From contig VWZL01005037.1 of NCBI GenBank assembly GCA_013396915.1, forward strand, positions 603,140 through 667,139: 64,000 nucleotides of DNA, in the 5' to 3' direction. Within the stretch, counting starts at the first letter, position 1; the number at the start of each line of letters is the position of its first letter. The translations under genes were made by a program, and so were the position numbers. Below the pieces are notes generated by a model. That model was not told where the DNA came from, did not search any database, and saw nothing but the letters and a program-made list of their open reading frames with translations. Source of the stretch: Stercorarius parasiticus (taxonomy: Eukaryota > Chordata > Aves > Charadriiformes > Stercorariidae). This document shows positions 52,501 through 63,715 of this stretch, in pieces.

Positions 52501-55500
52501 TAACAGCAGAACAGCTAATGGAACTGCAAGTTCCCTAAATCACTGAATATGTCTTTGTGAAAAATTTCTTTGTCAGGGCAAAAATCCCAAGGTTTGAAGT
52601 GTTCCTGCAAGTTAGAAATTATTGATAATATTGTTTTTGAGTTGTTCACAGAAACATTTGGCAAACTTTTGCCTTTAATGTGCAAATTCCTGTCTATGAG
52701 AAAAAATTGTGTATACTAGCTACTTGAGTTAATTTGCTTGCTGGGAAGCTTTGCATGATAGAAAAAGCTTCTTCTGTTTCCTTGACTGGTCTTCTGACAT
52801 CCAAATTCAAGAGAAGTATTTTCCATTTTATTTGTTAAAAACAGGGCCACTACAGTTTAGCTGAGCTTTTACTCATGCTGAGTGTTTCGTATCATCCTCA
52901 TGCTAATGGAAAGAGACCTAGTATCCTGATATATTTGAAAATTACTTGACTGTATGGGTTTGGGTTTTGTTGAGTTTTTTTTAAAATAATATGGCTCGCA
53001 GTAACTTAGATGTTTTGGAAAATGAAACTGTATTCTCACATTGTTTACCTTGCTATTGAGATGGAACTCTAGTGCTATAAAAGAGAAACCAGTAACTGAT
53101 GTAAATTCACAAAAGGCAATGCAAACCATCACAGACATATTTCACTTTTGATTTAAAAATTTTACTAATGGTAAATATCAAATTTGAAACCCGTGCACTT
53201 CAAAACAGTTTTATGATGTCCATTTCTACAATGGCTTCCAAACCTATGTTTAGATTTCCAATCTGACCTGTAATGTCAAAAACCTGTCTTCTGAGAAGCT
53301 GTAGAGGTAATGATTACAGCAGATATCATAAGATTTTCAGACAAAAGGGAATAAATATATCTATCCTTCAGGGAACACCTTATTCCTAGTGGGAAAATTT
53401 GCAGTGGAATCCAGAAACAGATGGAATTCATGAATTTTGACTGTGATGTAATTTTAACCTAGGTATAAAACAATCGGAATACATTTTTTCCCCTTTCTTT
53501 CAATATTTTAATTGTATCAGACAGTTACAACAGTGTGCTTCAGTGAAGCACTTAATGATGGTGATCAACTACTTTGTGCTGCATTTCTTTTTAAAAAACT
53601 GATCTAGCCTAGTAATAGAAGTGAACATTTTCCCTAAGCATAGTGAGAATGGTTTTGCTCATGTTGTTGGAAAGTTTCTCATCTATAACTGAAATAAAAC
53701 CTAGGCTATTGACAATAACATTAAAAGCTTATTTAATTTCTGAATCCCTTTTCATTCATTGTACTTCAATAATAAATGTAAACATCTGTCACTGCATAAG
53801 CCTAGTGAGAGAAATTTTATCTCAGATTTTTAAGTAGAATAACACCCATAATTTTGGTGTCATTGCTTCCTTTAGACCAAAATCAACTTTGTGATATTAA
53901 CAAACATTACATTAACGAAACATTATTTATTGCACCTGTTAATATTTTTTTAAAAATATATACAAATTTATTGTAAAAGAAGAAATTTAAATTTTACGTT
54001 CTCAGTACTTAGACTCAGCTTTACATAATCCATGTACTTGAAAACTGAGCAAAGTGTTGGTTATGGTATTATTTCAGGTGAAGTAACTACATTCAGTAAA
54101 ATTACTGCAGAATGATAGCATAGATATAAATAAAAAAATTACTCACCAGTGAATACCTAAACTTAGGACAAACTAGCATAGGTTTTGAGATTATTTCTCT
54201 GTTAAGAGACCCATTTTTTGTTCAGTCTAGGAAAGAACAGAAACAGGACGTGTGGGAGAGGGAAGTTTTGTGCCTCCTGTATACAAATCTGTCTACCTTG
54301 TCCTTTGGTGATATTTCAAAGCAACCAGAGAACTAGAAATCAACAGGTTTAAACATACAGCCTTGGCTAGATGCTTCCTTAAGAATACCGCTTCCCAATG
54401 GACTTATGAAAAGAAAACAACTAATGCAGAAATTATTCACTAGAAAAAGTACTTAAACCAAGACTCTCTTAAAGAGAAGGCAAGAGAGAAGGCTGCCTCC
54501 TGATAGATGTAAAAAGAGAGTGATGAAGGGGGGAAATTTGGGTTCCCCCATCAAGTTAGTCCTTACTGAACTAAGCAGAGAGAGTGCAGTTAAGATTGCT
54601 TAGACGTGATAGGATGTGCCTAAATTAGCATTTTCTTTCGGAGTCCTAAAACAAATTTTCCAGCTGTCTCAACTTGCCATGCTCGGTTCACACCTCAGGG
54701 TGGCCTTGGAGCATATGAATTGCATCCATTTTAGATGAAACAGGATGGGAAGATGTGCTCTGAGAGCTCAGATAATACACTTTAGCTTCTAATGGATGGT
54801 CAGTCCTAAGAACAGATTAGAGAAAGAGCTAATCCAAAGTGAAACTCCTGAAAAAACACCTCCTATTGATGTTTCACTCCAAAAAGTGGTTTCTGCCCGG
54901 CCACTCTTCTTGAAATAGCCACAGAAGTCATAGATATATGGTACAGAGGATGGTCATGATACTGTGTAATGTGATACCTACTATTCATGACTACAATAGC
55001 AGACAAAATGCTATCTCAGCTTGTAATGCTGCCCTCCGCGTGCATGAAGTCTCCTTCCTATAACTTCCTATCCAGCATCCAACACTGCTAACAAAACAAC
55101 AAGGCAAGTGCACAGCCACATGAGTTCTACGCATTGCTTTGTCCTCATTAAGAGCATTTTACTAGTAGAAGATGAACAAGACTTGCTAACATCAGCTGGG
55201 GACAAGCTCTTTACTGCTATTTTCCCAGTGAGCTGCAGAAAATGAGTCTACTCTTCTGGGCACCAGCCTTCCCTGACTTCCTATTGCTACATTCTTGCTG
55301 CTTGGCCACTGCTTTCATTTTTATTTTTTTGCCCATTGTGCATCAAACTAATTAATTTTTATTATTTTAATAAGAAAACAATGTATGTTTAATGTGAAAC
55401 CAAATTAAGATTGCCATAAAAGGTGGACATACAAAAGTATTTCCTGTATCAAATCATAAATTTCTCCAGCTGTGAGATTATTCTGCTAATATACACAATA

Positions 55501-55837
55501 TACACAAATATTGCAGAAGCAACCAAATAAAGTAATACATTAAATATTACAGGACAAAGTGAAATAAGAACAGCTTTAAAAAGAAACTTCTAACAAAAGT
55601 TTAAACAGACTTGAAGTCCTGAATTTTAAAACTGGACAAACCACAAAAAAGGAATGTCAAATGTGAAGTTTTATGTCAAATCAATGTCCAAGTCAAGCTG
55701 ATCTTTGCTGTGTTTATATTCTGCATTGATCTCACCCAGCAAATTCTTTGCAGATATTAAGTGCCCAGAATACAGGTGCACAGAGTTATGTTGGCTTACT
55801 CCCAGTTGCCCAGTTGTGATTTAACTAAATAAGACAT
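43571..55837. other. 12-kb non-coding stretch, nothing recognised
   Basis: AT-rich, with only short open frames and no identifiable transposon, RNA gene or exon. GC-richer patches occur at about 45740-45880, 46020-46150 and 50240-50980; the last has overlapping frames on both strands without any motif. Such a long transposon-poor stretch is normal for birds. Confidence 0.45.
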
Positions 55838-55856
55838 GGCGGGGGGCGGGGGGCGG
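55838..55856 (+). other. G-rich run, possible G-quadruplex
   Basis: Two G6 runs flanked by GG and separated by single C bases (GGCGGGGGGCGGGGGGCGG). It is the densest G run in an AT-rich setting. Splitting each G6 run gives four G3 tracts only with very short or zero-length loops, so quadruplex formation is possible but not certain. Confidence 0.4.
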
Positions 55857-56012
55857 ATTTTTTAATGGTAAATTCATTTACAGATTTAAAGTAGAAGATA
55901 TCCATTTGATTATTTTTGACATTATGTTTTCTCTTAATTTAGCTTTAATAGTCTGTTTAAAATCAGTTACCCCAAGAATACTTGGAGTTCTGACTCCTCT
56001 CAGATGACTCCA

Positions 56013-56384
56013 ACATTCTCCCCAGAGAAGGGAAGGGCCCTGGGAGACCTTATAGCAGCCTTCCAGTACCTAAAGGGGACCTACAGGGGAGCTGGGGAGG
56101 GACTCATTATGAGGGAGTGTAGTGATAGGATGAGGGGTAACGGTTTTAAACTGAAAGAGGATAGATTTAGATTAGATATTAAGAAGAAATTCTTTACTGT
56201 CGGGGTGGTGAGACACTGGAACAGGTTTCCCAGAGAAGTTGTGGCTGCCCCATCCCTGGAAGTGTTCAATACCAGGCTTTGAGCAACCTGGTCTGGTGGG
56301 AGGTGTCCCTGCCTATGGCAGGGGGGTTGGAACTAGATCATCTTTAAGGTTCCTTCTAACCCAAACCATTCTATGATTCTATGA
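56013..56384 (+). mobile_element. CR1 LINE, 5'-truncated, with intact 3' end
   Basis: The element encodes the C-terminal end of CR1 ORF2 in one open frame to a TGA at 56280. Blocks include FSPEKGR, LGDLIAAFQYLKG, RMRGNGFKLKEDRFRLDIKK and VVRHWNRFPREVV. The usual 3' UTR follows (GGTCTGGTGGGAGGTGTCCC, then GGTTGGAACTAGATCATCTT), and it ends in the CR1 tail CATTCTATGATTCTATGA. The 5' side is truncated near 56013, as is usual for CR1. It is the best-preserved transposon in the window, with the ORF tail still open. Confidence 0.95.
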
Positions 56385-57674
56385 CTTCATTTTTCAATAT
56401 TTTCATGGCATTGGAGAGTATTTTCTTCTGACTGCTATGGGTGAAAGTGATAATACCTATCTTAACTTGCTTTCTCAGAGATCCTTGGTAGGTTATCTGT
56501 ACATCTGAAATTTATTTCTGTGTGCACACTGTTTTCGTCTGTAGACTGTCACTTTCATCCATGTCAATAGTAGCCTCGTGGACCTCAAAGTTAGCACTTG
56601 GCTCAAGAGCAGGCAGTTAGAGGTTCACCATGTTGTCCTGGGAACCTGAGGAAGCTGGTGACTCTCCAGTCTGGACAGGTAATTTTGTGTATGGTAGTCC
56701 ATAGACCCTTGTGGTCAGAAGCCTCTAAGCTGGGCGAAGGTCTAACATACTTTATTTTTGTTGTAGGGCATCTCAATTACATTCAGTGACCTGAAAATAA
56801 TCTGTTCTATGATCAAACCAGAAAATAACATAATTGAGTAGTAAGAAAAACGAAGAACAGTAAACACAACCAGAAAAACATTTAGCTGGAACTACTAAAT
56901 GCTCTCTTCCAAAAAGGATAACATTCACCACAATACAAGTTAAACTTAAAGCAATATTATGCACACTAGAACAAATTGTAAGTTTTTTGGATGGTACATG
57001 AATTTAAGTTCTTCATTTCTATAATCCAGTCACAGATCTAAATCCAATGCCATTTTTCTGTCACATGGCTAAAGTGACATGGCAAAAGTCAACTCTACAG
57101 AAAATCTACAGGGAGAAACACAGTAATATCTTTTTTGTTATTTCAGTTTTAATATTAAAAGATTAAAGGATTTCGAACAATATTGGCAGATTTCCTAGCT
57201 TTCCTGACTCTTTGTGTTATCAAAAAATACACTATTTCCATATTACCCTTATAATGTACAAACATGTTCCTACTCATGATTGCAGAGAGGAACAAACCCT
57301 ACCCTAACACTGTGAATTATTAGGAAGGTTTATAAGAAGGTCAGGACAATATACTCCATGACAAATAAACTGTCTTTCTGTGGAGAAATGTTATGTGGAG
57401 AACAGGAAAGAATCAGTTATAGTGAAGCTAAAGACATACATTTATGAGGCTGTTATCAGTAGTTATGAGTCCCTTTACTCATATGGGAAAGGCCACATAA
57501 ACTGTTTCAGAGAAGAGACTTCAGAGAGGCTCTCCTCGACTTTACCAAATTAAGTAGTCTGGTATTGAACGCCAGGCAATATTTTTGCTCTGAAAATATG
57601 TGCAGTGTCATGTGTCCCTCCTGCGAAACGCACAGGGTTTTCTCAAGTGCGTAAGATACATATTCTTGTTATTC
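56385..57674. other. spacer between CR1 and solo LTR, nothing recognised
   Basis: AT-rich sequence without a supported gene. Two short frames (56598-56789 plus, 56773-56964 minus) have no motif. Confidence 0.5.
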
Positions 57675-58397
57675 TGCTGGTTTAGGCCAGGTTGGCCAAT
57701 GATGGACGACAGATGCTCTCCCCCACCTCTCTTTCCAAGGAGTGGAGGAGGAGAGAGAAAGAGATTTACGAGTTGAGAACGAACTAAATTACTGTAATGA
57801 AATATTAATAAAATTAAAAGGAAATAATGAGATAGATACAGTATGTACAAAGCTCCCAGGATGATGTCACCAGCAGGCACTGGGGAAGTCCCAGACTGAA
57901 CTCAGAGATGGACGGGAACTGGATTCCAGATCTGGAGTCAGGAATGCACGGATCAGGATCAAAGGCAGACAAACAAACAGGGTCCGCCTCGGATGTTGGC
58001 CATTAAAGAAAGAGGCTGACCCTTTGATCCCTCAGCTTTTATACTGAGCATGGGGCAGATGGGATGGAATACCCTGTTGGTCAGTTTTGGGTCACCTGTC
58101 CTGTCCGCTCCTCCCTACAGGTGTGACCCCTCTACGCTTTTCTGCTTTTTCTGGCATTATTTGCTGCCAATGGGGCAAATAATGAAGGTAGCTGACCTTG
58201 GTTGTTATAGCAATAAATATAAGCAAGAGCCTCACTACATAGCATTCCTTGGCATCAACTATAAACATAAGTTTACCACTCTGAGAAAGAAGTTTTCTGC
58301 ACAATATGCTGTTAATTTCAGAGAGTTAGAAGAGGCTTATCTGAGAAGTAAGATCACTGAACAGAAAAGTGGTTCTGTTCTACCTCAAACCAGGACA
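57675..58397 (-). mobile_element. solo LTR of an avian endogenous retrovirus (ERVL-like), 723 bp
   Basis: On the minus strand it starts TGTCCTGGTTTGAGG and ends TAAACCAGCA. The ends form the short inverted repeat of an LTR (TG..TGGTTT / AAACCA..CA), like the TGTCCTGGTTT-type LTRs I recall from birds. Inside are GACAGGTGACCCAAAACTGA, GGGTATTCCATCCCATCTGC and a TATA box in GCTCAGTATAAAAGCTGAGG, in the order of those LTRs. The last third is a C/T-rich region. There is no gag, pol or env sequence on either side and no second LTR, so it is a solo LTR. The immediate 5-bp flanks (TATTC and ATGTC) do not match, so the target duplication is lost or the ends are slightly off. Open frames at 57608-57880 and 58050-58436 cross it and are shadows. 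Confidence 0.7.
58035..58043 (-). promoter_or_regulatory. TATA box of the solo LTR
   Basis: TATAAAAGC on the minus strand, inside a short CTCAG / CTGAG inverted repeat. It lies about 360 bp downstream of the LTR start, where the U3 promoter of this LTR type is expected. Any transcription would run toward lower coordinates. Confidence 0.5.
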
Positions 58398-58565
58398 ATG
58401 TCCCTAAAAATACACATGCAGGTAAGATGTGTGTAGTATTTTCTCCTGCTGTGAGTATTTCATCAATCAGAGACACAATGGATGTGGATCAAGAAAGTTG
58501 ATGTTTCTATACTATAGAAAAGTAAGCATACAGAAAAGGCAGGAATTTACTGTCTGCCTTAATAT

Positions 58566-59056
58566 ATCATAAAATCATTTAGGTTGGAAAAGACCTTTAA
58601 GGTCTTCAAGTCTAACTCTTAACCTGGTACTGCCACCACTAAACCACGTCCATAAGCACCACATCTATACATTTTTTAAATACCTCCAGGGATTCTGTCT
58701 CAACCACTTCCCCGGGCAGCCTGTTCCAGTGCTTGACAAACCTCCTCTAGTGCAACCTGGGGTCATTTCCTCTTGTTCTATTGCTTGTTACTTGGGAGAA
58801 GAGACCAACACTCATCTCACTCCCACCTCCTTTCAGGTAGTTGTAGAGAGCGATAAGGTCTCCCCTCAACCTCCTTTTCTCCAGGCTGAACAACCCCAGT
58901 TCCCTCAGTCGTTCCTCATAGTACTTAAGCTCGAGACCCCTCACCAGCTTTGCTGCCCTTCTATGGACACGCTCCAGCACCTCAGTGTCTTTCTGGTAGT
59001 GAGGGGCCCAAAACTGAACAGAATATTTGAGGTGCAGCCTCACCAGTGCAGAAAGG
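58566..59056 (-). mobile_element. CR1 LINE, 5'-truncated, with internal deletion
   Basis: From about 59056 downward it encodes the end of CR1 ORF2: [58 protein letters not shown] and [12 protein letters not shown]. It then skips about 50 bp near 58748 and resumes at [20 protein letters not shown], closing with a stop after MDVV. The deletion removes the segment seen as FKLKEDRFRLDIKK in the CR1 at 56 kb and introduces a stop (TAG). The 3' end reads AGGTTGGAAAAGACCTTTAA and ends in a mutated ATCAT-type tail at 58566. It belongs to a different CR1 subfamily from the 56-kb copy, judged by its ORF end and 3' UTR. Confidence 0.95.
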
Positions 59057-60496
59057 AAGATCGTAAAGAACCACTTGCTGTTCAAAATCAAAACAAAACC
59101 TATAACTTTTTCTTTCTTGGAACTGAGTACCTCAATTCAGCCAAAGTTTTGCAAGCCAGTTTATATTTCACTAGCTAGAATCATAAACACATCACTGTGT
59201 ATTGTTAGAATGTATTATTAACAATAGTTACATTGCTTACATATATCTTAATAACCTTGGAAAAAAATCTTTACTTCTAAAATAACTTAATTGATTTTTC
59301 ACTTTTCTGTAGATAAATGTTTCACCACAGTCTCAATACATCTCCCATTACAAGTCACTATGTATACATCATATACTTTTGTTACTCTCCTTCAGTTCCA
59401 AATATATTAAATACTACTGACTCATTAACAAGGGTTGGTTACAAAAAGCTCATTTTACTGCTATTAACACACATGTCCAGTTATGTGGATCAAGGACAAT
59501 TGTTGAACACCAAATCACTTCCACTTGTATGAAATCTAATCTGGCAATACTGCAGCTATGAACTTTGGAGAAGACTTTTCTCAATAGAGAAGACCATCAG
59601 ATATGAAGCAGTGTATCTTGCTGTGAAGCTTAGCTGGAATTGGAAGTATGTCTAGGAAAGCAGACACTGGAAGTCTGAGGATGCTCTAGATGGGGCTGGC
59701 ACCCTTTTCCTTGAGCCGTGCAAGGTCAGACTAATTATACTTGAGCATAATGCTCTTAAACCTATTTACCTTTCAGATGATGATATTTTACCTTTTATTA
59801 CTTCTTCAAACTGCCTGTTACTTGCATTTTGAAATAGAGCTTCTTGACTTATTTTTTCTCCCATCTTTTTTCCTAGAAGCTCAGCATGAATTGTCTTAGT
59901 GGGACGCGCATGCGCTTAGGTACTGGAATCATTGATTGTGCAACATGGCCACTGTATCAAATCTCTGCTGTGAGAACAGATCATGATGCCATAAATATGC
60001 TCATAATTGTAAGCTAAAGAGTGAGACTATACAGCGGAATAGAAGAACCCAACCCTTTTACAGGACCTGTACAATTCACTGTGCACTACTTCAAATCACG
60101 GTTATGTTCTCAATTCCCATAGCACCTCTCTACCAAACAAGCAATTACTAACATGGACACAGTCATTCTATTCCCTTTTATATACTATCTGTACAGGTCA
60201 GTAATTATCAATAAGGATTATTCATTTGTCTGAAGATTAAATATATAAAATATCATTATTTTGAAAATTATGCTTCCTAGGAAGCATACTGAACTTTATG
60301 TCATATTCTCTTTGTATGAGCTTCCCAAAGTCCAGCTCTGAGACTGAAATCTTGGGGGAGAAATGCATGAACATACAGAAAAAAGAATACAGAATAGATA
60401 TGATAAAGGAATATTAATTTCTTGCTTTGAAAAAATGAATGATCGACTGATCCTGCTCTAGAAGATTTGCTGCAAAACAGCTGTGCAATTGTCACT
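59057..60496. other. non-coding, nothing recognised
   Basis: AT-rich. Only short chance frames. Confidence 0.5.
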
Positions 60497-60561
60497 GCCT
60501 GATCCAAAGTGCATGCAAGCAAATTGGAGATTGACTGCTTTGAATGCACTTTGGATCAGGC
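60497..60561. mobile_element. short palindromic element (MITE-like), 18-bp perfect arms
   Basis: GCCTGATCCAAAGTGCAT at 60497-60514 is matched exactly by ATGCACTTTGGATCAGGC at 60544-60561, around a 29-nt centre in which GCAAGCA and TGCTTTGA still pair partly. The outer arm (GGCCTGATCCAAAG-type) and overall layout resemble a palindromic repeat I recall as frequent in turtle and crocodilian genomes, with a central GAAGTCAATGG-type stretch that differs here. It could instead be an RNA hairpin. Naming is from memory and unconfirmed. Confidence 0.5.
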
Positions 60562-60746
60562 CATTAGTTTGTCTCCAGTATGACTACTCTCTGCATAAGC
60601 AAAGGGGGAGAGCAGGGGGTACAATATCTGACAATTATCATCCCCTGTGTCGACAGGAAATTGCCATTCAAGGATCTCTGTTCATTGGTTTCTCTGTCAC
60701 TGATTTTCTAGCGAATTTTGGGAAGACAGGTAAGCTGAACACGTCT

Positions 60747-60846
60747 GATTTCAGTTTACCATTCCTGTCTTTTTTCCACCATTATAGTTTATAAAACATT
60801 CCATAATCCTGGATGGGAAAATGCTATAGAAGTACAAAGTAGAATA
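60747..60846 (+). mobile_element. MIR-like CORE-SINE tail relic
   Basis: The segment begins GATTTCAGTTTACC (family 'ctcagtttccc'). After a degraded middle it ends ATAATCCTGGATGGGAAAAT and GCTATAGAAGTACAAAGTAG, matching the 'gatcctyggatgaaaggygctatagaagtrcaaagta' end that I recall for amniote MIR-type elements. The end block is the strongest part of the match. The middle has diverged. Confidence 0.5.
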
Positions 60847-62334
60847 CCGTGTTTTGCTCAGGTGGGATTTGTGAGCTTGTGCACTTATAGTTCTAATGTC
60901 ACAAGTTCATTTCTTCCCTGTGAAGACAACATTCTAAGAACTTTTGATATGCAGGTGTTTGACATTCAATATACATTTCTTCTTTGGTCAAACAAAAATC
61001 TCTCTTCAGTTCCCCAGTTTAGCCCTTTCTTCTAAAAGTCTAGGTTAATACAGTGTCTCCAGTATCCTTCTAAAGAAGATAACAGAGTATATCTGTCCCC
61101 ACTGTAGCCTAATGATCACCTAAAAACATCGACTTTTCATCTAACTTTCACTTGTCAAAAAAACTTCTCTCTAGTGAGTTTTTAATTCAAACATGCAAAA
61201 TAATTTACAATATCAGTAAATTCAGAAGAATAATAAAATGTTTAAGTATATTTGATCTACTCTAACTTGAGGATTAGGCTAGATCCTTTCTAATGAAGTA
61301 GAAGCCACTAGAAGACACTGCAAGCACTAGTTTCCAGCGAGCAGTATTTTGATTTTCAAGGAAGCACAGGTAATATTTCCATTTCTTTCTGCTGTTGAAA
61401 ACTCCCTATTCTATGCTAGGGACTCCCAACAATGTTGCCTGAATCCACTGCAGTTGGAATACGCCCTCCCAAGCATATCACACCTGCCATTGTGATTTCC
61501 TGTAGACCTTATAGTTCCCTGGTCCAGGTCTGGTTGCACCATGCAAAATCCTTGGCAAAGGAAAAGCCTGCAGTCATTTCTCTCCAATCTTACAGGAAAA
61601 CATCTTCGTTTACTTCTATATAACACAATTTTACCCCAGTGGTTTGGGGGTTTTTGTTGGTTTGTTGTTTGGCTTTTTTTTTTAATGTGGAAATTAACCC
61701 ATTACATATCTAAACCTCATAAGCTAAGCTTGGCCTATTCTGCTGTGTTTCATATTGAAGAGTTTTTACCATGGTATACAATCAGCATACACTTGTTTTG
61801 CTACAAACAGGCGTGAAGTAAAAGTATGGTATCTGAGATGGAATACAAGATTATGATTTTAGCATGTCAGCAAAGTAGATTTATACTGTGATATTTATGT
61901 TGCTGTAATAATATTGGCTATGATAATAGCGCACTTCGTTGTTCTCCTTATGACTTTAATCTTCAGAATGAGACACCACAGTTAAAGTTGGAAATTGCAA
62001 CAGTGCGGGCCCAAGAAACACCATCAATCCTGAGCATATAAAGTAGGCCTAATAGGCTTCCCTCACCTTTTATTTTTTTTTAATTTTGAAAAATCTAACT
62101 GTCCACTGATTACTTTACAGGTTATAGGTGTTACATAAACATGAAAAATTGTGAGTGGAATTGTGGATAGCGAATGGATCAGCTTGAAGAGGTTTTTGAA
62201 AACCAGAGGAGTAGCTGGCCATCTCAAGGACACCCATTTCCTGAAGGATCTGAGTGCCAGTACAGCTTACTGTTATTGTTCTCAGAATACTTGATGCATG
62301 AAAATTGTCATGTCAGTTTTTGTAAAAAATAAAC
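60847..62334. other. non-coding, nothing recognised
   Basis: AT-rich. A low-complexity T/G stretch (TTTGGGGGTTTTTGTTGG and a T run) lies at about 61641-61684. No gene is supported. Confidence 0.5.
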
Positions 62335-62354
62335 AAATAGATAAATAGATAAAT
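62335..62354. repeat. (AAATAGAT)n short tandem repeat
   Basis: About 2.5 copies of an 8-bp AAATAGAT unit. Confidence 0.75.
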
Positions 62355-63429
62355 ATGGCCGTTGTCATAAGAGTAAAGGTCCCAAATACTTGGGGTTATG
62401 AATGACTATAACAATGCTAGGTGATCCGACAATACAATATTGTAAGTGGAGAAATGGAATGAAGCAGTGATCTCTAAAAATAAGTGGACTAGGGGCTTTC
62501 TGGGGAGGAAGGAGTACTTTGGAAGTCAAAAGTCAGCACAGCTTATGGTCATATAGTATTTTTCTCTTAGACAAATTAGAATGGAGACTAGTTCCTAAGG
62601 ATCAGCTATAGCTTTCTAAGAAGTAGGACCTATAATGCAGTAACTTTACTTGACTTAAATTGTAATGTTAGAGATGATTAAGTGTAAGAAAACTTGCTAA
62701 AATACTACCAGAAGTACCACAGCAAGCATTACTTTCAGATGGTACTTTTTCAAATTTTCCCGGTGCTGCAGATTTCAGGCTCATGACACAGCTACCTAGG
62801 GTGTTTTTCAGTACAAGAAGGAAGTTAAAACATTTTCACATTCTATATTCACAAAGTGTTTAATGTATTACTGTAATTTTAGTGACCAAAACCAAAATGC
62901 AGATCTTTATAAGCCTTTTTTGCCTCTTCCTCATCTGGAAGCATTTAAGCTCCCTAACTGCACAGATTTCTAGGTTACATTTGTCAGACTTTACACTTCT
63001 GCCATAATGCACAAAATCATCAGTGGGTGGAAAGCATTGCTTTGCAAACTTTCTGCTTGCCACACTATCATTAGCTAACCTCCAGCATGTTTACTCTTTT
63101 CTCTACACTTCCATGGCTCCTGAATCAAAACATACTGGTCAAACTACCACATAATCACTAAACTCCTGATGGTGAGAAGCCCTCCTAGACCCCACTACCT
63201 TAAAAGCAAACAAAGAACAGAAAACATCACATGCACATCAAAAGCCAAGCACTCCTCTTGTTATCTTAGCTATAAGAACATCTGCTAAAGTAACCCAATA
63301 ACAATCCTAAAACATCAGGCACTGCTAAAAATGTAGAAGAGCCACCTCCCCCTCCCCCATAGCTTAATAATTAGAAGCTAGGGTAGGTATCTTCTGTGAA
63401 CCTGAGTTCATAACCCTCGCTGTTTCAGT
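62355..63429. other. non-coding, nothing recognised
   Basis: AT-rich sequence with no supported gene. Possibly the far end of the SINE-like block to its right (about 63360-63429) reaches into it. Confidence 0.45.
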
Positions 63430-63622
63430 CTGACAAAGGGATTTAAGTCCAGTTTGTCAACCTCCTGAGAGCCCGCTGTAACCATTAGGCTATAGCACAG
63501 TCCGAGGTAAATCTTTCACTCCCTCCAGATGACACTATTCCATTTGGTATAAATAATTAAATGAAGAGGGACGTGAGTCTGACTTTCCCACATGATTGCC
63601 CTAACCACCAGGCTATAGAGTC
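63430..63622 (-). mobile_element. two tandem tRNA-SINE-like heads
   Basis: On the minus strand CTATAGCCTGGTGGTTA (63618-63602) and CTATAGCCTAATGGTTA (63495-63479) match at 15 of 17 bases, 123 bp apart. They resemble a tRNA A-box region. Each is followed 27-33 bp downstream by a degraded B-box-like stretch (CACGTCCCTC at about 63575, TTAAATCCCTTTG at about 63446). The AT-rich spacer between the heads (ATTTAATTATTTATACCAAA) is the body of the first unit. I recall a tRNA-derived repeat with this wording in sauropsids but cannot name it with certainty. Pol III activity is unlikely, given the decay. Confidence 0.5.
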
Positions 63623-63654
63623 AATCTCTCCTCCCTTCTTTTTCCCCCAGCTTA

Positions 63655-63715
63655 ATTAATATTTAATTGTTTACGCAAAGTGGAACAGTTTTAATAGGAG
63701 AGAAATTCTGAGAGA
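63655..63715 (+). mobile_element. inverted body fragment of the same SINE-like element
   Basis: TATTTAATTGTTTACGCAAA followed by GTGGAACAGTTTTAATAGGA on the plus strand aligns with ATTTAATTATTTATACCAAA and TGGAATAGTGTCATCTGGAG of the minus-strand unit next to it. This is therefore a second body in the opposite direction. No A-box head is found after it. Confidence 0.4.

Noticed and set aside
56081..56269. Minus-strand frame opposite the CR1
   Set aside because: Shadow of the plus-strand CR1 ORF2 tail.
57608..58436. Frames of 90 and 128 codons across the solo LTR
   Set aside because: Cover LTR sequence and its flanks, with no retroviral or host protein features.
58729..59221. Plus-strand frames of 149 and 64 codons
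   Set aside because: Antisense shadows of the minus-strand CR1.
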